Positions 7,815 through 16,268 of a stretch of DNA of 33,931 bases are shown piece after piece. The DNA is taken from positions 1 to 33,931 of IMG/VR virus record IMGVR_UViG_3300049846_001113. One strand, written 5' to 3'. The position numbers were made by a program, and so were the translations under genes. Positions within the stretch are counted from its first letter, which is position 1. Every line of letters begins with the position of its first letter. Source of the stretch: a virus. The notes under the pieces were generated by a model. It was not told the origin of the DNA. It was given only the letters and a program-made list of their open reading frames with translations, and did no database searches.

Positions 7815-7829
7815 TAAAGGCGGCATACA

Positions 7830-8321
7830 ATGACGCTCAAATCAGTAGGAATCGCTGGCTGGCTGAAAGACGTAAACGATAACTTTGCAGATCTCGCCCC
7901 CGTTGGCTCTGTCAACGGGTTGGGGAATTTGCGGGTTGCCCGTTTTACGTTTGACGCCAGCGTAGCGGCAAATCAAAGCATTGGCGCGAAAGGCACGGGT
8001 GTAACCCTGCCTCAGTACGCCATTGTCGTGGGCGGCTTCTTTGACGTGAATACTGCCTTTACTTCAGCGGGTGGCAATGCTGGCACGATTGCCATTAGCG
8101 TGGAAAGCGCTAACGACATTCAGACCGCCGCCGCTGTAAGTGGTGCGCCGTATTCGACCATTGGCCGCAAGGCGATTGTTCCAAAAGCCAACACGCCTGA
8201 ATCCACCTCTATCAAAACAACCGTGGCCCGTGAGATCACCTGTACCGTAGCAACGCAGGCTCTTACGGCTGGCAAGTTGACCGGTTACATCTACTTCGTT
8301 GAAGGTATCGCTTCGGCGTAA
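7830..8321 (+). CDS. Head decoration/fibre-like protein
   Basis: A 163-aa protein directly after the major capsid gene. A short N-terminal helix is followed by beta-rich sequence (VARFTFDASVA, LPQYAIVVGGFFDVNTAFTSAG, AGTIAISVESANDI, KLTGYIYFVEG). This pattern is common in small phage structural proteins with a jelly-roll fold that decorate the capsid. The functional call rests on position and strand pattern; no catalytic motif is present. Confidence 0.75.
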   Translation: MTLKSVGIAGWLKDVNDNFADLAPVGSVNGLGNLRVARFTFDASVAANQSIGAKGTGVTLPQYAIVVGGFFDVNTAFTSAGGNAGTIAISVESANDIQTAAAVSGAPYSTIGRKAIVPKANTPESTSIKTTVAREITCTVATQALTAGKLTGYIYFVEGIASA

Positions 8322-8326
8322 GGGTA

Positions 8327-8500
8327 ATGAACATGGTCAAAATGCAAATGCCCGGAATCATGATCGAAGTACCCGACAACGAAGTAGATTTCTACAAGCG
8401 GGCCGGGTATCAGATCGTCAAAGAAGAAGCGCCGCAAGTACAGCAGGATGAAGCGCCGCAAGCCGCTGAATCCGAAGGACCTGCAAAGCGCAAGAAATAA
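8327..8500 (+). CDS. Small head-region protein with charged C-terminal tail
   Basis: A 57-aa protein between the decoration and connector genes. Residues 1-32 form a small module (MPGIMIEVPDNEVDFYKRAGYQIVKE) like the short FYKxxGY proteins often found after capsid genes. The tail alternates EEAPQ and DEAPQ repeats and ends in KRKK. It is probably a small structural or connector-associated peptide. The start at 8327 is 6 bp after the previous stop; an alternative ATG at 8333 shortens it by two residues. Confidence 0.7.
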   Translation: MNMVKMQMPGIMIEVPDNEVDFYKRAGYQIVKEEAPQVQQDEAPQAAESEGPAKRKK

Positions 8501-8515
8501 GGATTCGCCTCTGCT

Positions 8516-8911
8516 ATGTCGTATGCAGATTTCACCTTTTACAGTACCGCATATCTTGGCAACCTCATAGCGGAGGCGGATTTTCCCCGCCTGATGGTAG
8601 CCGCCTCTCAGTTTATTGATAACGTCACATTCGAGCGGGCGGCTACCGATACCACCAATACCGACAAGATCAAGCGGGCGGCTTGTGCCGTGGCTGAAGA
8701 GCTATACAGGCAGGAACAGGCGGGCGGCGCTGATGGAGTTGTTAGCGAGTCACAGGGACAGTATTCCGTCTCCTACGGTAACAACTCCTCACGCGCCAAA
8801 AGCAACCAGTCGAAACTTGAGAACGCGGCCCGGTTCTGGCTGGGCAATACGTACCTGATGTTTGCCGGTTTCAACTCTGGCGAGTATGGCGGCGTGTACG
8901 ATGATCCCTAA
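8516..8911 (+). CDS. Head-tail connector (adaptor) protein
   Basis: A 131-aa largely alpha-helical protein. The N-terminal half (SYADFTFYSTAYLG, FPRLMVAASQFIDNVTF, IKRAACAVAEELYRQEQ) matches the helical-bundle head-completion adaptors that bind the portal ring. A loop region and a C-terminal helix ending near residue 115 follow. Its location, first of a run of connector genes with overlapping starts and stops, supports the role. Confidence 0.85.
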   Translation: MSYADFTFYSTAYLGNLIAEADFPRLMVAASQFIDNVTFERAATDTTNTDKIKRAACAVAEELYRQEQAGGADGVVSESQGQYSVSYGNNSSRAKSNQSKLENAARFWLGNTYLMFAGFNSGEYGGVYDDP

Positions 8912-9296
8912 CGCGGTAATCACGCTGTACAACCGATACATTCTGAGCCGTGAGGAGAAATACCAACGGTCTGAATTATCCGGGGTTGTGTGGCAGTCAC
9001 AGAAAGCCATAAGCCGCCGCAAAGAACAAGTACCGGCCAATACCGCTCTTGTCCTGATTCCCTTCGTTGTGGGTAATCAGTATGTCACCCCCAAGAACTT
9101 TATAGCAGGTCAAGGAACATGGACCCTGCAAGAGGGTGACATTATCGTAAGAGGCATAGCGACGGAAAGCCTAAGCGGATCCTTTACCGTGGCAGACCTG
9201 CAAGCCAGATACGACGATGTTGTAATGATTACCTCCGTAGACGCAATGGACCAAGGCTCTATCAGTTCCCGGCATTGGGAGGTTGGCTGTAAATGA
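8901..9296 (+). CDS. DUF6751-like head-tail stopper/minor capsid protein
   Basis: A 131-aa protein. The start is taken at ATG 8901 (MIPNAVITLYNRY), overlapping the previous gene by 11 bp. The start motif I-x-NAVITLYN, the central SGVVWQSQKA strand and a closing domain with GDIIVRG, VMITSVD and WEVGCK resemble the minor capsid/stopper proteins that follow the adaptor in Firmicutes siphophages. The upstream in-frame ATG at 8862 is less likely because it would bury 50 bp in the preceding gene. Confidence 0.8.
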   Translation: MIPNAVITLYNRYILSREEKYQRSELSGVVWQSQKAISRRKEQVPANTALVLIPFVVGNQYVTPKNFIAGQGTWTLQEGDIIVRGIATESLSGSFTVADLQARYDDVVMITSVDAMDQGSISSRHWEVGCK

Positions 9297-9688
9297 CAAA
9301 TGTAATCCTTACGCCTAACGGTATTGTTATAAATACCGGAAACGTAAAAGCACAACTGAAATATGCTAAAAACTTTGCCGCCAAATGGAACAAACGCTTT
9401 GAAGCCGTGCAAAAGTTCGTAGACTCTGAGGTCTTGCGCCGGGTGGAGCCATACGTACCGTTGCGTACCGGAACCATGATACGAACCGGCATACTAGGCA
9501 CGAAGGTAGGTAGTGGCGCGGTGAAATGGATCGCCCCGTATTCGTCAAGGCAGTATTACAAAGGCCGCAAGCCTGGGGCGAGTAAGTCCGGTCCATTGCG
9601 CGGGCGGTTTTGGTTCGAGCGTTGGAAAGAAGCGGACGGCGGCGGGCTGATTGCAGACGCCAGAAAAATGATGGGGCGTGCTAAATGA
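9293..9688 (+). CDS. Minor capsid / tail-completion protein (HK97 gp10-type)
   Basis: A 131-aa protein whose ATG overlaps the previous stop (ATGA). The segment FVDSEVLRRVEPYVPLRTGTMIRTG is the signature of the gp10/minor capsid family that forms the tail-completion ring. Later residues PYSSRQYYKGRKPG and RGRFWFERWKEADG are also typical. It acts at the head-tail junction. Confidence 0.88.
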   Translation: MTNVILTPNGIVINTGNVKAQLKYAKNFAAKWNKRFEAVQKFVDSEVLRRVEPYVPLRTGTMIRTGILGTKVGSGAVKWIAPYSSRQYYKGRKPGASKSGPLRGRFWFERWKEADGGGLIADARKMMGRAK

Positions 9689-10110
9689 GCATGATTAGCG
9701 CGATCAAAACGTACATTGGCACATACAACGGCCTTGACGCTACCGCCGCCCTGCTGATTGATGTACTAGGCAAAGAGCCTACGCAGTACGCCATTGTACC
9801 CGTACCAGGCGGGCGTATCGTGGAAAGCTATATAGACGGCTCCTCAAAGCGTGAATACCCGTTTGCTATTCAATCCATGCAGGCCAATGGTGATGACGCA
9901 GAGCGGGCCGCAATCAACGCATTTTATGAGGCTTTGGCTGATTGGTTCGATACACAGACCGAAACGGAAACCCTGCCCACATTGGACGCGGGTAAGACGC
10001 CTGAGGCTGTAGAGGCTTTGGGCTGGGGGTTCTTGCAGGAGTTTGGCGAATCAGGCACAGGCATTTACCAAATACAGGCGAAACTTGTATACAAACAGGT
10101 AGCGCCGTAG
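9685..10110 (+). CDS. Tail terminator (minor capsid 3-like)
   Basis: A 141-aa protein with an ATGA overlap to the previous gene. The SMISAIKTYIGTY helix, the strand REYPFAIQSMQ, a helix with ERAAINAFYEALADWFD and the closing strand GIYQIQAKLVYKQ fit the fold of tail terminators that cap the tube at the head end. Its position before the major tail gene is as expected. Confidence 0.82.
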   Translation: MSMISAIKTYIGTYNGLDATAALLIDVLGKEPTQYAIVPVPGGRIVESYIDGSSKREYPFAIQSMQANGDDAERAAINAFYEALADWFDTQTETETLPTLDAGKTPEAVEALGWGFLQEFGESGTGIYQIQAKLVYKQVAP

Positions 10111-10123
10111 GAAAGGCACAGAC

Positions 10124-10600
10124 ATGGCAAAGATCAAACGGTCACAGTTCAAAATGTTTCTGGACACCAACCCCAGCGGCGCGGCTTCGTACCAGGTCAT
10201 TGGCGATGGCGTGACGGAGGCCGGGGTACAGTACAATCCGGAAGTAACCACGGAAACTTATGTACACCAGGACGGCGCTACCATCACGGTGGAACGTTAC
10301 GCCCCGAATGTTCCAGTTACGCAGAAATGCAATAACGGTGAGGCAGTATTCGAGTTTATTGATAACCTTCGCCGCACTCGTGCGATTGGAACCGCCGCCG
10401 AAACAAATCTGCTGTTAGTGTATCTCTATGAGACCCCTACCAATACGGACAACTACCCGGCAGAAAAACAGCCTTGTAGCATCCAGATCGATTCGTTTGG
10501 TGGCCCCGGTGGGCAGACTACCGAAATCACCTATACGATCAACTTCAGAGGCGATCCGACTACCGGCGTCTATGATGTATCGGCTAACTCGTTCACCTAG
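10124..10600 (+). CDS. Major tail (tube) protein
   Basis: A 158-aa protein with the usual layout of a siphovirus tube subunit: a strand-rich start (KMFLDTNPSGAASYQVIGDGVTE), a long loop, and closing strands with PCSIQIDSFGGPGGQTTEITYTINF. The ITYTINF(R)GDP end is common in tube proteins. It comes just before the tail chaperone genes and tape measure. A hairpin follows the stop. Confidence 0.85.
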   Translation: MAKIKRSQFKMFLDTNPSGAASYQVIGDGVTEAGVQYNPEVTTETYVHQDGATITVERYAPNVPVTQKCNNGEAVFEFIDNLRRTRAIGTAAETNLLLVYLYETPTNTDNYPAEKQPCSIQIDSFGGPGGQTTEITYTINFRGDPTTGVYDVSANSFT

Positions 10601-10610
10601 ACCAACCCAT

Positions 10611-10639
10611 AAGGCCCGCTCTGAGAATGGGCGGGCCTT
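10611..10639 (+). terminator. Hairpin after the major tail gene (weak terminator/attenuator)
   Basis: AAGGCCCGC and GCGGGCCTT form a 9-bp stem with an 11-nt loop, followed by only a short T run (TTTACTCT). It would act as a leaky terminator or mRNA 3' stabiliser. Either would let tube protein be made in excess over downstream tail genes. Confidence 0.65.
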
Positions 10640-10653
10640 TACTCTAAAGGCTT

Positions 10654-11106
10654 ATGGACTCTTTACAGATCAATACCGGGGAAGTTCGTATCCCCATCGT
10701 GAGGGACGGCGTAAACGTTGGAGAGATCGTATTCAACCCCAATTCGGCGCTGATGGCAGAGCGATATTACAGGCTTATCGAAAACCTTGACTCTCACATG
10801 CGCCAATTGAGAGCGCGGGCGGCTGACATCGAAACCCGCACAAGCCTGGACGGGAACGGGCTACCCACTACGGCGCTTGAAATTGTAGCCTTTGCAAAAG
10901 AAGCGCACGAGGCCATTTGTAAAGAGTACGATATGCTTTTTGGAGAGGGTACGGCGGCTATGGTGTTCGGTGATTTCGTGCCGCTGACTGAAGCCGGGTT
11001 CGGAGTGCATACGCAATTTGTCAATGGATTTGGTAAACACTTCCAGACGGCGCGGGCTGACAAGCTGGCGAAGTACGCGCCAAAGTCTAAAAAGGTGCTG
11101 AAATAA
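10654..11106 (+). CDS. Tail assembly chaperone, short form (gpG-like)
   Basis: A 150-aa protein between the tube protein and tape measure, the position of the lambda-G-type tail chaperone. It begins with a small strand-rich part (MDSLQINTGEVRIPIVRDGVNVGEIVFNPN), like tail-tube-derived chaperones. It then becomes alpha-helical (SALMAERYYRLIENL, LEIVAFAKEAHEAICKEYDMLFG) and ends in Lys-rich SKKVLK. The next ORF has no usable start codon and is in the -1 frame. A run T-AAA-AAG at 11088-11094 lies just before the stop, so a fraction of ribosomes should make a longer G-T fusion. It is a non-virion assembly factor for the tape measure. Confidence 0.82.
   Translation: MDSLQINTGEVRIPIVRDGVNVGEIVFNPNSALMAERYYRLIENLDSHMRQLRARAADIETRTSLDGNGLPTTALEIVAFAKEAHEAICKEYDMLFGEGTAAMVFGDFVPLTEAGFGVHTQFVNGFGKHFQTARADKLAKYAPKSKKVLK
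11088..11094 (+). promoter_or_regulatory. Candidate -1 ribosomal frameshift site
   Basis: T-AAA-AAG in the zero frame of the upstream chaperone gene, four codons before its TAA (11104-11106). The -1 frame is closed upstream by TAA at 11088-11090. It opens from 11091 onward into the next ORF without ATG, GTG or TTG until 11247. The shift must therefore happen between 11091 and 11106, and AAAAAG is the only slippery run there. The predicted junction reads SKK|GAEINFLIDALPEAVEV, giving a fusion of about 345 aa. Confidence 0.72.
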
Positions 11107-11690
11107 ATTTTCTGATTGACGCCCTGCCGGAAGCTGTAGAGGTTGACGGCAAAGAGTACGCGATCAATTCCGATTTTAGAACGTGCCTGAGAGTCATAAC
11201 CGCCTTTGAGGATTCGGAACTGACACCACAGGAGAAAACGCTCCTGATGCTTTCGGCGTTGTATCCGGTCCCGCCTCACGATATTAGCGGAGCGATTGAC
11301 AAGGCGCATTTATTCTTGAACGGCGGCGAAAGCGGCGGCGGTGAGGAAGAGACCGGCCCGCGTCTGTATTCATTCAGCAAGGACGCCCGCCTGATTTACG
11401 CGGCTTTCAAACAGACGCACGGCGTAGACCTTGAAAAAGAGTCTATACACTGGTGGAAGTTTCTAGCCCTATTTATGGATTTAGGGAGCGAAACCACTTT
11501 TTGCCAATTGGTTTCCCTTCGTAAACGCATAAAGACGGGCAAAGCCACAAAAGAGGAGCGGGCGGCTGTGCGTGAAATGGGTGACGTTTTCGACATTCCC
11601 GAAGTTGACACCCGGAGCATTGAAGCAAAAGAAGCGGAGGACCGCTTTATGAGGCTGGTACGTGAAAGGCAAATGAAACATGGCGGCTGA
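11094..11690 (+). CDS. Tail assembly chaperone, frameshift extension (Gp15-like)
   Basis: About 198 codons in the -1 frame of the preceding gene. Sequence just downstream of the join (INFLIDALPEAVEVDGKEYAINSDFRTCLRVI) matches the conserved N-terminus of the Bacteriophage Gp15 family. The WWKFLALFMDLGSETTFCQLVSLR core is also typical. The first ATG in frame (11247) would delete about 45 conserved residues, and no Shine-Dalgarno precedes it, so translation by frameshifting is preferred. A CTG at 11112 as start is a weaker alternative. The 3' end overlaps the tape-measure start by 11 bp. Confidence 0.78.
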   Translation, partial: GAEINFLIDALPEAVEVDGKEYAINSDFRTCLRVITAFEDSELTPQEKTLLMLSALYPVPPHDISGAIDKAHLFLNGGESGGGEEETGPRLYSFSKDARLIYAAFKQTHGVDLEKESIHWWKFLALFMDLGSETTFCQLVSLRKRIKTGKATKEERAAVREMGDVFDIPEVDTRSIEAKEAEDRFMRLVRERQMKHGG

Positions 11691-13257
11691 TGGCAGTATC
11701 ATTATTGATACCAAAATAGACGAAGGCGGCGTAAATAAAGGCGTGCGTGGTATCACGCGGGCCTTTGGCGGTATCCTGTCGTCTGTCAAGGGCATTGGCA
11801 AGGCAATGGCGGGCGCGTTGCTGGGTGGCGCTGTAATCAATGCCGTTCAAAACATTGCCCAGAACATTATCGGCTCGTTTGACCTGATGAACTCCTCCAT
11901 TGGCGGGAGTATCGCAGCCATGAACGACTCGTTTAGTATGCTCTCGGGTGCGTTTATCAACCTGATTGCTACTGCCCTGGCCCCGCTTATTCCGTACATC
12001 ATTACGGTAATCCAATGGCTTACGACCCTGTTTACAACCGTGACGCAGATCATAGCGGCTTTGTTCGGTATGAAAACCACGGTTGGAGGCATTGCCAAGA
12101 CAGCGGCGGGCGGCGCGGGCGCGGCTAAAAAGGCGGCGAAGGACGCACAGGGGGCGCTGGCTTCTTTCGACCAGATCAACGTATTGCAGAAAAAGCAGGA
12201 AGATTCAGACGCGGGCGGCGGGGGTGGCGCGGGCGGCGGGATCTCCTCACCCCCGGCCATGCAAGTCTCTGAGGACATCTTGAAAAAAGTACAGGCGTTC
12301 AAGGACTTGCTTGTGAAATTCTGGAATGACCCGATTGGCACCATTCAAGAGGCATGGGGTAAGTTTGCGGAGTGGTTCCGTACCACGGTTATAGAGCGGG
12401 TGGTTTCATGGTTGCGCGGCTCATGGGCTGGAAACCTGTTTCTTGACCTGCTGAATAATGCCGTATCTACCTGGAAACAGATTTACGACAATACCGTAAC
12501 GTCATTGTCAAATATCAAGGGCTACGCGGAACAGGTCTTGGGCGGTATCCGTGATTTTATAACGGGTATCTTTACCGGCGATTGGGGTAAGGCTTGGCAG
12601 GGCTTGGTAGATATTGTGTTCGGAATATTCAATATCCTACTGACTTTCATCACTGGCACGTTTACCAATATCGCCCTATTCGTTGGGGGCTGGGCCGAAC
12701 AGATCCGCCTGATTGTGGGAGCGCTGGTTACGTGGTTCGTGACGAACTTTGGAGACCGTATCCGACTGGCGTTCAATACTACGCTTGACTTCCTGTATGC
12801 TAAATTCGCCGCCGTGTTCGGTGGTATTCAGGGCATTGTCAAGAGCGCGATCAACGGCATTATTGACGGGATCAATCGAATGTTATCCGGCGTTGCTACT
12901 GGCTTGAATACCATTATCCGGGGCGCTAACGTTGTCAACTCCTTCATTCCCGGTGGCTCTCAGATCGGATACATATCCGCACCACAGATACCCCGCCTGG
13001 CTACGGGCGCGGTGATTCCGCCTAACTCTGAATTTATGGCGATCCTGGGAGACCAACGAAGCGGGCGGAACATCGAAGCGCCTGAAGGTCTCATTCGGCA
13101 GATCATTAGCGAAGAGATGGGCAAGATTCAGGCAGATATACAGATCGGCTTTAGTGGTTCTATGGCCGGGCTGGTGCGTGAATTGAAGCCATACATAGAC
13201 CGGGAAAGCGTGCGGGTTGGTGGCAGTCTCTTGAAGGGAGGCGCGGCGGCTGTATGA
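11680..13257 (+). CDS. Tape measure protein
   Basis: A 525-aa tail length ruler. It has a Gly/Ala-rich start (GGVNKGVRGITRAFGG), a hydrophobic helical stretch (about 40-150) and the ALASFDQINVLQ motif (about 160-172) seen in many Gram-positive phage tape measures. A Gly-rich linker follows, then long amphipathic helices with three hydrophobic segments, and a C-terminal part with the SFIPGGSQIGYISAPQIPRLATGAVI motif. It is short for the family, so the tail should be short (roughly 75-80 nm at 1.5 angstrom per residue, a general rule). No peptidase or lysozyme domain is seen. Confidence 0.9.
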   Translation: MAADGSIIIDTKIDEGGVNKGVRGITRAFGGILSSVKGIGKAMAGALLGGAVINAVQNIAQNIIGSFDLMNSSIGGSIAAMNDSFSMLSGAFINLIATALAPLIPYIITVIQWLTTLFTTVTQIIAALFGMKTTVGGIAKTAAGGAGAAKKAAKDAQGALASFDQINVLQKKQEDSDAGGGGGAGGGISSPPAMQVSEDILKKVQAFKDLLVKFWNDPIGTIQEAWGKFAEWFRTTVIERVVSWLRGSWAGNLFLDLLNNAVSTWKQIYDNTVTSLSNIKGYAEQVLGGIRDFITGIFTGDWGKAWQGLVDIVFGIFNILLTFITGTFTNIALFVGGWAEQIRLIVGALVTWFVTNFGDRIRLAFNTTLDFLYAKFAAVFGGIQGIVKSAINGIIDGINRMLSGVATGLNTIIRGANVVNSFIPGGSQIGYISAPQIPRLATGAVIPPNSEFMAILGDQRSGRNIEAPEGLIRQIISEEMGKIQADIQIGFSGSMAGLVRELKPYIDRESVRVGGSLLKGGAAAV

Positions 13258-13631
13258 GTATCACCATTGATTCAGTAACCTATGATATTCCCGTTGTCTC
13301 GATTCGCCGTAAGGCTGAATTTCTGGACAAGTACGCAGAGCGCACAGAGGACGGCACGCTACAAAGGGAACTGTTAGGCGTATATTTTAATTATGAGCTA
13401 CAGTTTGGACGCACGCAGGATACCGTTGAGTATGCCGCCCTGTGGGATAAATTGACGGAGCCGGTAGAGTTTCATACCGTGGTAGTTCCAGACGGAGATA
13501 ACGCCCCGGTAACGTTTACCGCGTACTTCTCGAATGTGGGTGACGAACTGCATAAGGAAAAGAACGCCAAAACCTTTTGGAAGTCTCTCACAGTGAACTT
13601 TATCGCCAAATCACCCACACGGACGCCCTAA
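13254..13631 (+). CDS. Distal tail-type protein
   Basis: A 125-aa protein starting at an ATGA overlap with the tape measure. The start ITIDSVTYDIPVVSIRRKAEFLDKYAERTEDGTLQRELLGVYFNY is a recognisable module in short Firmicutes tail proteins placed between tape measure and hub. The rest is beta-rich (FHTVVVPDGDNAPVTFTAYF). It may join the tube to the baseplate hub, like a minimal Dit N-terminal domain. The exact role is inferred from place. Confidence 0.75.
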   Translation: MSITIDSVTYDIPVVSIRRKAEFLDKYAERTEDGTLQRELLGVYFNYELQFGRTQDTVEYAALWDKLTEPVEFHTVVVPDGDNAPVTFTAYFSNVGDELHKEKNAKTFWKSLTVNFIAKSPTRTP

Positions 13632-15352
13632 TGCCTAAGACCGGCCTTACTGTACTGTTTGGACAGAACGCCCTGAAAATGCGGACGGATTTTGCCGTTA
13701 CCGTGGTACAGGGCGGAGAACAGCCGTTAGCATTGGCGGCGGATCTGTCCAACGAAAACTCACAAAAGAGCTATGCCACGTTTGAACCGGATTACTGGCT
13801 ATTGGATGGAAGCTATAAATTCATCCCGGCAGAAGCACAGATCGGGTATATATCCACGGAGATGAGCGGAAGCGTAACCAGCTTTACCACGTCCCCGCTT
13901 TTGCGCTTCGTGTTCAATGCGGTTTATTCTACCAGCGGCCTAACCCTGTATTTCAGCGAAGGAACAAACGACTATGCGGACGCAATTACGGTGGCGTTTT
14001 ATGATTCGAGTAACGTCCTGATAAGGACAGATAACTATACTCCTAGCTCGTGGCAATTTTCCACGAATCAGGCGGTATCTAATTTCAAGCGTATTGATAT
14101 TACTTTCACGTCTACAAACAAGGCGTACCGCTATGCCCGGCTGTTCAATATTGACTTTGACACCCTTACCCGTTGGTCTGGTGGCAACGTCAAGGACGGC
14201 AAGCTGATAGAACAGATTGATCCGCTATCATTCAGCCTGCCGTCTAACCAGATCGAATTTACCCTACACTCTGCCAGTAGCGGATTTAGTATCACCAATC
14301 CAACCGGGGTATATGCCAATTTGGAAAACAACGAACCCATAGAGGCGTATGAGACCGTAGGGGACGTGGATATACTGCTAGGACGCTTTTACCTTGCGGA
14401 CTGGAATAGCCCTAACGATAATGACGCGGTGTTTACAGCGGTTGACGCGATCTCTCTGCTAGACCGGCCTACGTTCAACAGTCCGGTTTCGGGCAATTAC
14501 TACGCCGAAGACCTCATAGACCAAATTATGACAGAGGCGGGCGTGGATTACAGCTTGGACGCCTCCCTGCTAAGTATTCCGATATGGGGTACATACGTGG
14601 CAACCCTGCCGAATATGTCATGCCGTGAGGCTTTACAGCATGTACTGGTAGCCATTGGTGCATACGCTACCTGTTCGCGGTCCCGCGTTATTCAGATCCG
14701 CCCGTTTGAATTGGCGTCCGGTCTATCCTCATACGACCATACCATTACGGCGGCTCAAAAGGGCCGTTCGTCTGTCAAGCTACGCAAGGCGGTTACAGAC
14801 GTAGAGGTTTATTCGTGGGATTACATGCGCTTGTATTATGACGTTCCAAAGCTCGTGTATCAAAAATCTGTCACGCCGGGTACGTACAGAGTTTCTTTTG
14901 ACGTGCCAGTACCCTTATATGACCCAACCAGCAGCACGGCTACGATCACCCTGCCATTGACCAATTACGGGCGGTATTGGGTTGAGGTAGTAGTAACCGG
15001 AGCGGGTATACTGACCATAGAAAAGGCGTCTTATTTGGAGCCGGTAAAAAAGCAAAAAATACTTTCTAACGGTTCCCTTCCTGCTACAACGCCAGTCAAT
15101 GTTATATCCTTGTCTAATGCGTACCTTGTCAATAATGATTTTCTTACGGCAGTCACACAGCGGATTTATGATTACTACCTACAGCGCCACGTCCAAAGCG
15201 TGAGGCTATACGGACATCTTGCCGCCGTGGGTGATTCGGTTTTGATAGACACGCAATCGGCCCAGCAGATCAAGGGCATTGTGGAACGTGTAACCTATGA
15301 CCTCACAGGCGGATTTATTGCCAATGCGGAGATCGTGGGGGTGGTGGCATGA
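13631..15352 (+). CDS. Tail hub / tail-associated protein (Tal-like)
   Basis: A 573-aa protein starting at ATG 13631 (MPKTGLTVLFGQNALKM), which overlaps the previous stop (TAATG). The longer in-frame start at 13577 lies inside the preceding gene. Residues around 60-200 are strand-rich and look like an inserted galactose-binding-type domain. The part around 215-400 (SLPSNQIEFTLHS, EAYETVGDVDILLGRFYLADWN, AISLLDRP, AEDLIDQIMTEAGV, SCREALQHVLVAIGAYA) is the usual gp44-like hub of Tal proteins. A C-terminal strand-rich part may bind fibres. No lytic domain is visible. Confidence 0.82.
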   Translation: MPKTGLTVLFGQNALKMRTDFAVTVVQGGEQPLALAADLSNENSQKSYATFEPDYWLLDGSYKFIPAEAQIGYISTEMSGSVTSFTTSPLLRFVFNAVYSTSGLTLYFSEGTNDYADAITVAFYDSSNVLIRTDNYTPSSWQFSTNQAVSNFKRIDITFTSTNKAYRYARLFNIDFDTLTRWSGGNVKDGKLIEQIDPLSFSLPSNQIEFTLHSASSGFSITNPTGVYANLENNEPIEAYETVGDVDILLGRFYLADWNSPNDNDAVFTAVDAISLLDRPTFNSPVSGNYYAEDLIDQIMTEAGVDYSLDASLLSIPIWGTYVATLPNMSCREALQHVLVAIGAYATCSRSRVIQIRPFELASGLSSYDHTITAAQKGRSSVKLRKAVTDVEVYSWDYMRLYYDVPKLVYQKSVTPGTYRVSFDVPVPLYDPTSSTATITLPLTNYGRYWVEVVVTGAGILTIEKASYLEPVKKQKILSNGSLPATTPVNVISLSNAYLVNNDFLTAVTQRIYDYYLQRHVQSVRLYGHLAAVGDSVLIDTQSAQQIKGIVERVTYDLTGGFIANAEIVGVVA

Positions 15353-15759
15353 AGCGGCTAATACTTGTCATTCTTGCGGCTGGCCTGCTGTTACCCATTC
15401 CGAAGCCTGGCCAGGTTGGGGCGTATAACACCATAAGCGGGCTATACTATTGCACGGATGAATACTCCTGCTTTCACGAGTTAGGGCATTATATCGACTA
15501 CAGCAACGGCCTAATCAGCCACGGGACTGAGTACCGGGAGGCGGTAGCCCTGTACGCCCTTACCCAGCGCGACGCGATAGCCTACGCCATAGCATACAGC
15601 GCCGGGACGCCCATAGAAGAGCTATACGCCCATCTGTACGGCGTGGCCCGTGGTGATATGCCTGAAGCGTTGCAGGCGTTTTATCCGGCTCCTAATGGCG
15701 CGGCGCGTGAAATACAACTACCGGGAGGGTTGCTAGTATGGCATACACAACAGCCGTAA
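15349..15759 (+). CDS. Small exported HExxH metallopeptidase-like protein
   Basis: A 136-aa protein overlapping the hub gene (ATGA). Residues 1-16 are a hydrophobic signal-like segment after MKR, without a clear lipobox. Residues 41-50, CFHELGHYID, contain HELGH (H43, E44, H47), the zinc-peptidase motif. A possible third ligand is E90 or E91 in EELYAHLYG. The two cysteines C35 and C41 flank the site. In a tail operon, an exported or virion-held zinc peptidase could cut cell-surface protein during entry, or it could act on the envelope from inside. The activity is predicted only. Confidence 0.7.
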   Translation: MKRLILVILAAGLLLPIPKPGQVGAYNTISGLYYCTDEYSCFHELGHYIDYSNGLISHGTEYREAVALYALTQRDAIAYAIAYSAGTPIEELYAHLYGVARGDMPEALQAFYPAPNGAAREIQLPGGLLVWHTQQP

Positions 15760-16256
15760 CGGACCGCACCCAGGCGGACATTACGAACCGCACCAGCAAG
15801 GCGTTTCTGAATGTGGCAGACTGGACGCGGATATACACAAACGCACAGCTTGCCGCGTCATATGGCGAACTTGTAAAAGGGTCTTATATTGTCTTTACGC
15901 CTATCGCCCCCGTAACAATTACCACATGGCCCAGCGTTACGGACCTGAATACCCTACTGGCGAATATAAACCGCATCCGTACCGCGTTTCTTACCAACCT
16001 GCCAAGCCTGACAGCAGTAAAAGAGGACTGGACGGCGGGACAGGGTAGCATTGCGCCAAACTTTACGCACGTCAACCAATGGGAAGCGAACATCGACGCC
16101 GTTTGGGTGTATATCAACGGCGCGGCCCTGACATCCCTTACCATGACGGGCAACCTAACCATAACCACGGGAAACCGGAACATCTATATTGACTTTGTAG
16201 ACGCCGGGAATTTTGATATTGATCTGCAAGGATCGGCAGAGTTACATATATTCTAG
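15738..16256 (+). CDS. Tail fibre / baseplate protein
   Basis: A 172-aa protein that overlaps the previous gene by 22 bp. Its start (MAYTTAVTDRTQADITNRTSKAFLNVADWTRIYTNAQ) is a common opening of short tail proteins in Firmicutes-type phages. A helical middle part (LNTLLANINRIRTAF, VNQWEANIDAVWVYING) leads to a strand-rich end (LTMTGNLTITTGNRNIYIDF). It probably forms a fibre base on which the next protein sits. Confidence 0.72.
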   Translation: MAYTTAVTDRTQADITNRTSKAFLNVADWTRIYTNAQLAASYGELVKGSYIVFTPIAPVTITTWPSVTDLNTLLANINRIRTAFLTNLPSLTAVKEDWTAGQGSIAPNFTHVNQWEANIDAVWVYINGAALTSLTMTGNLTITTGNRNIYIDFVDAGNFDIDLQGSAELHIF

Positions 16257-16268
16257 GAGCGTACTAAC

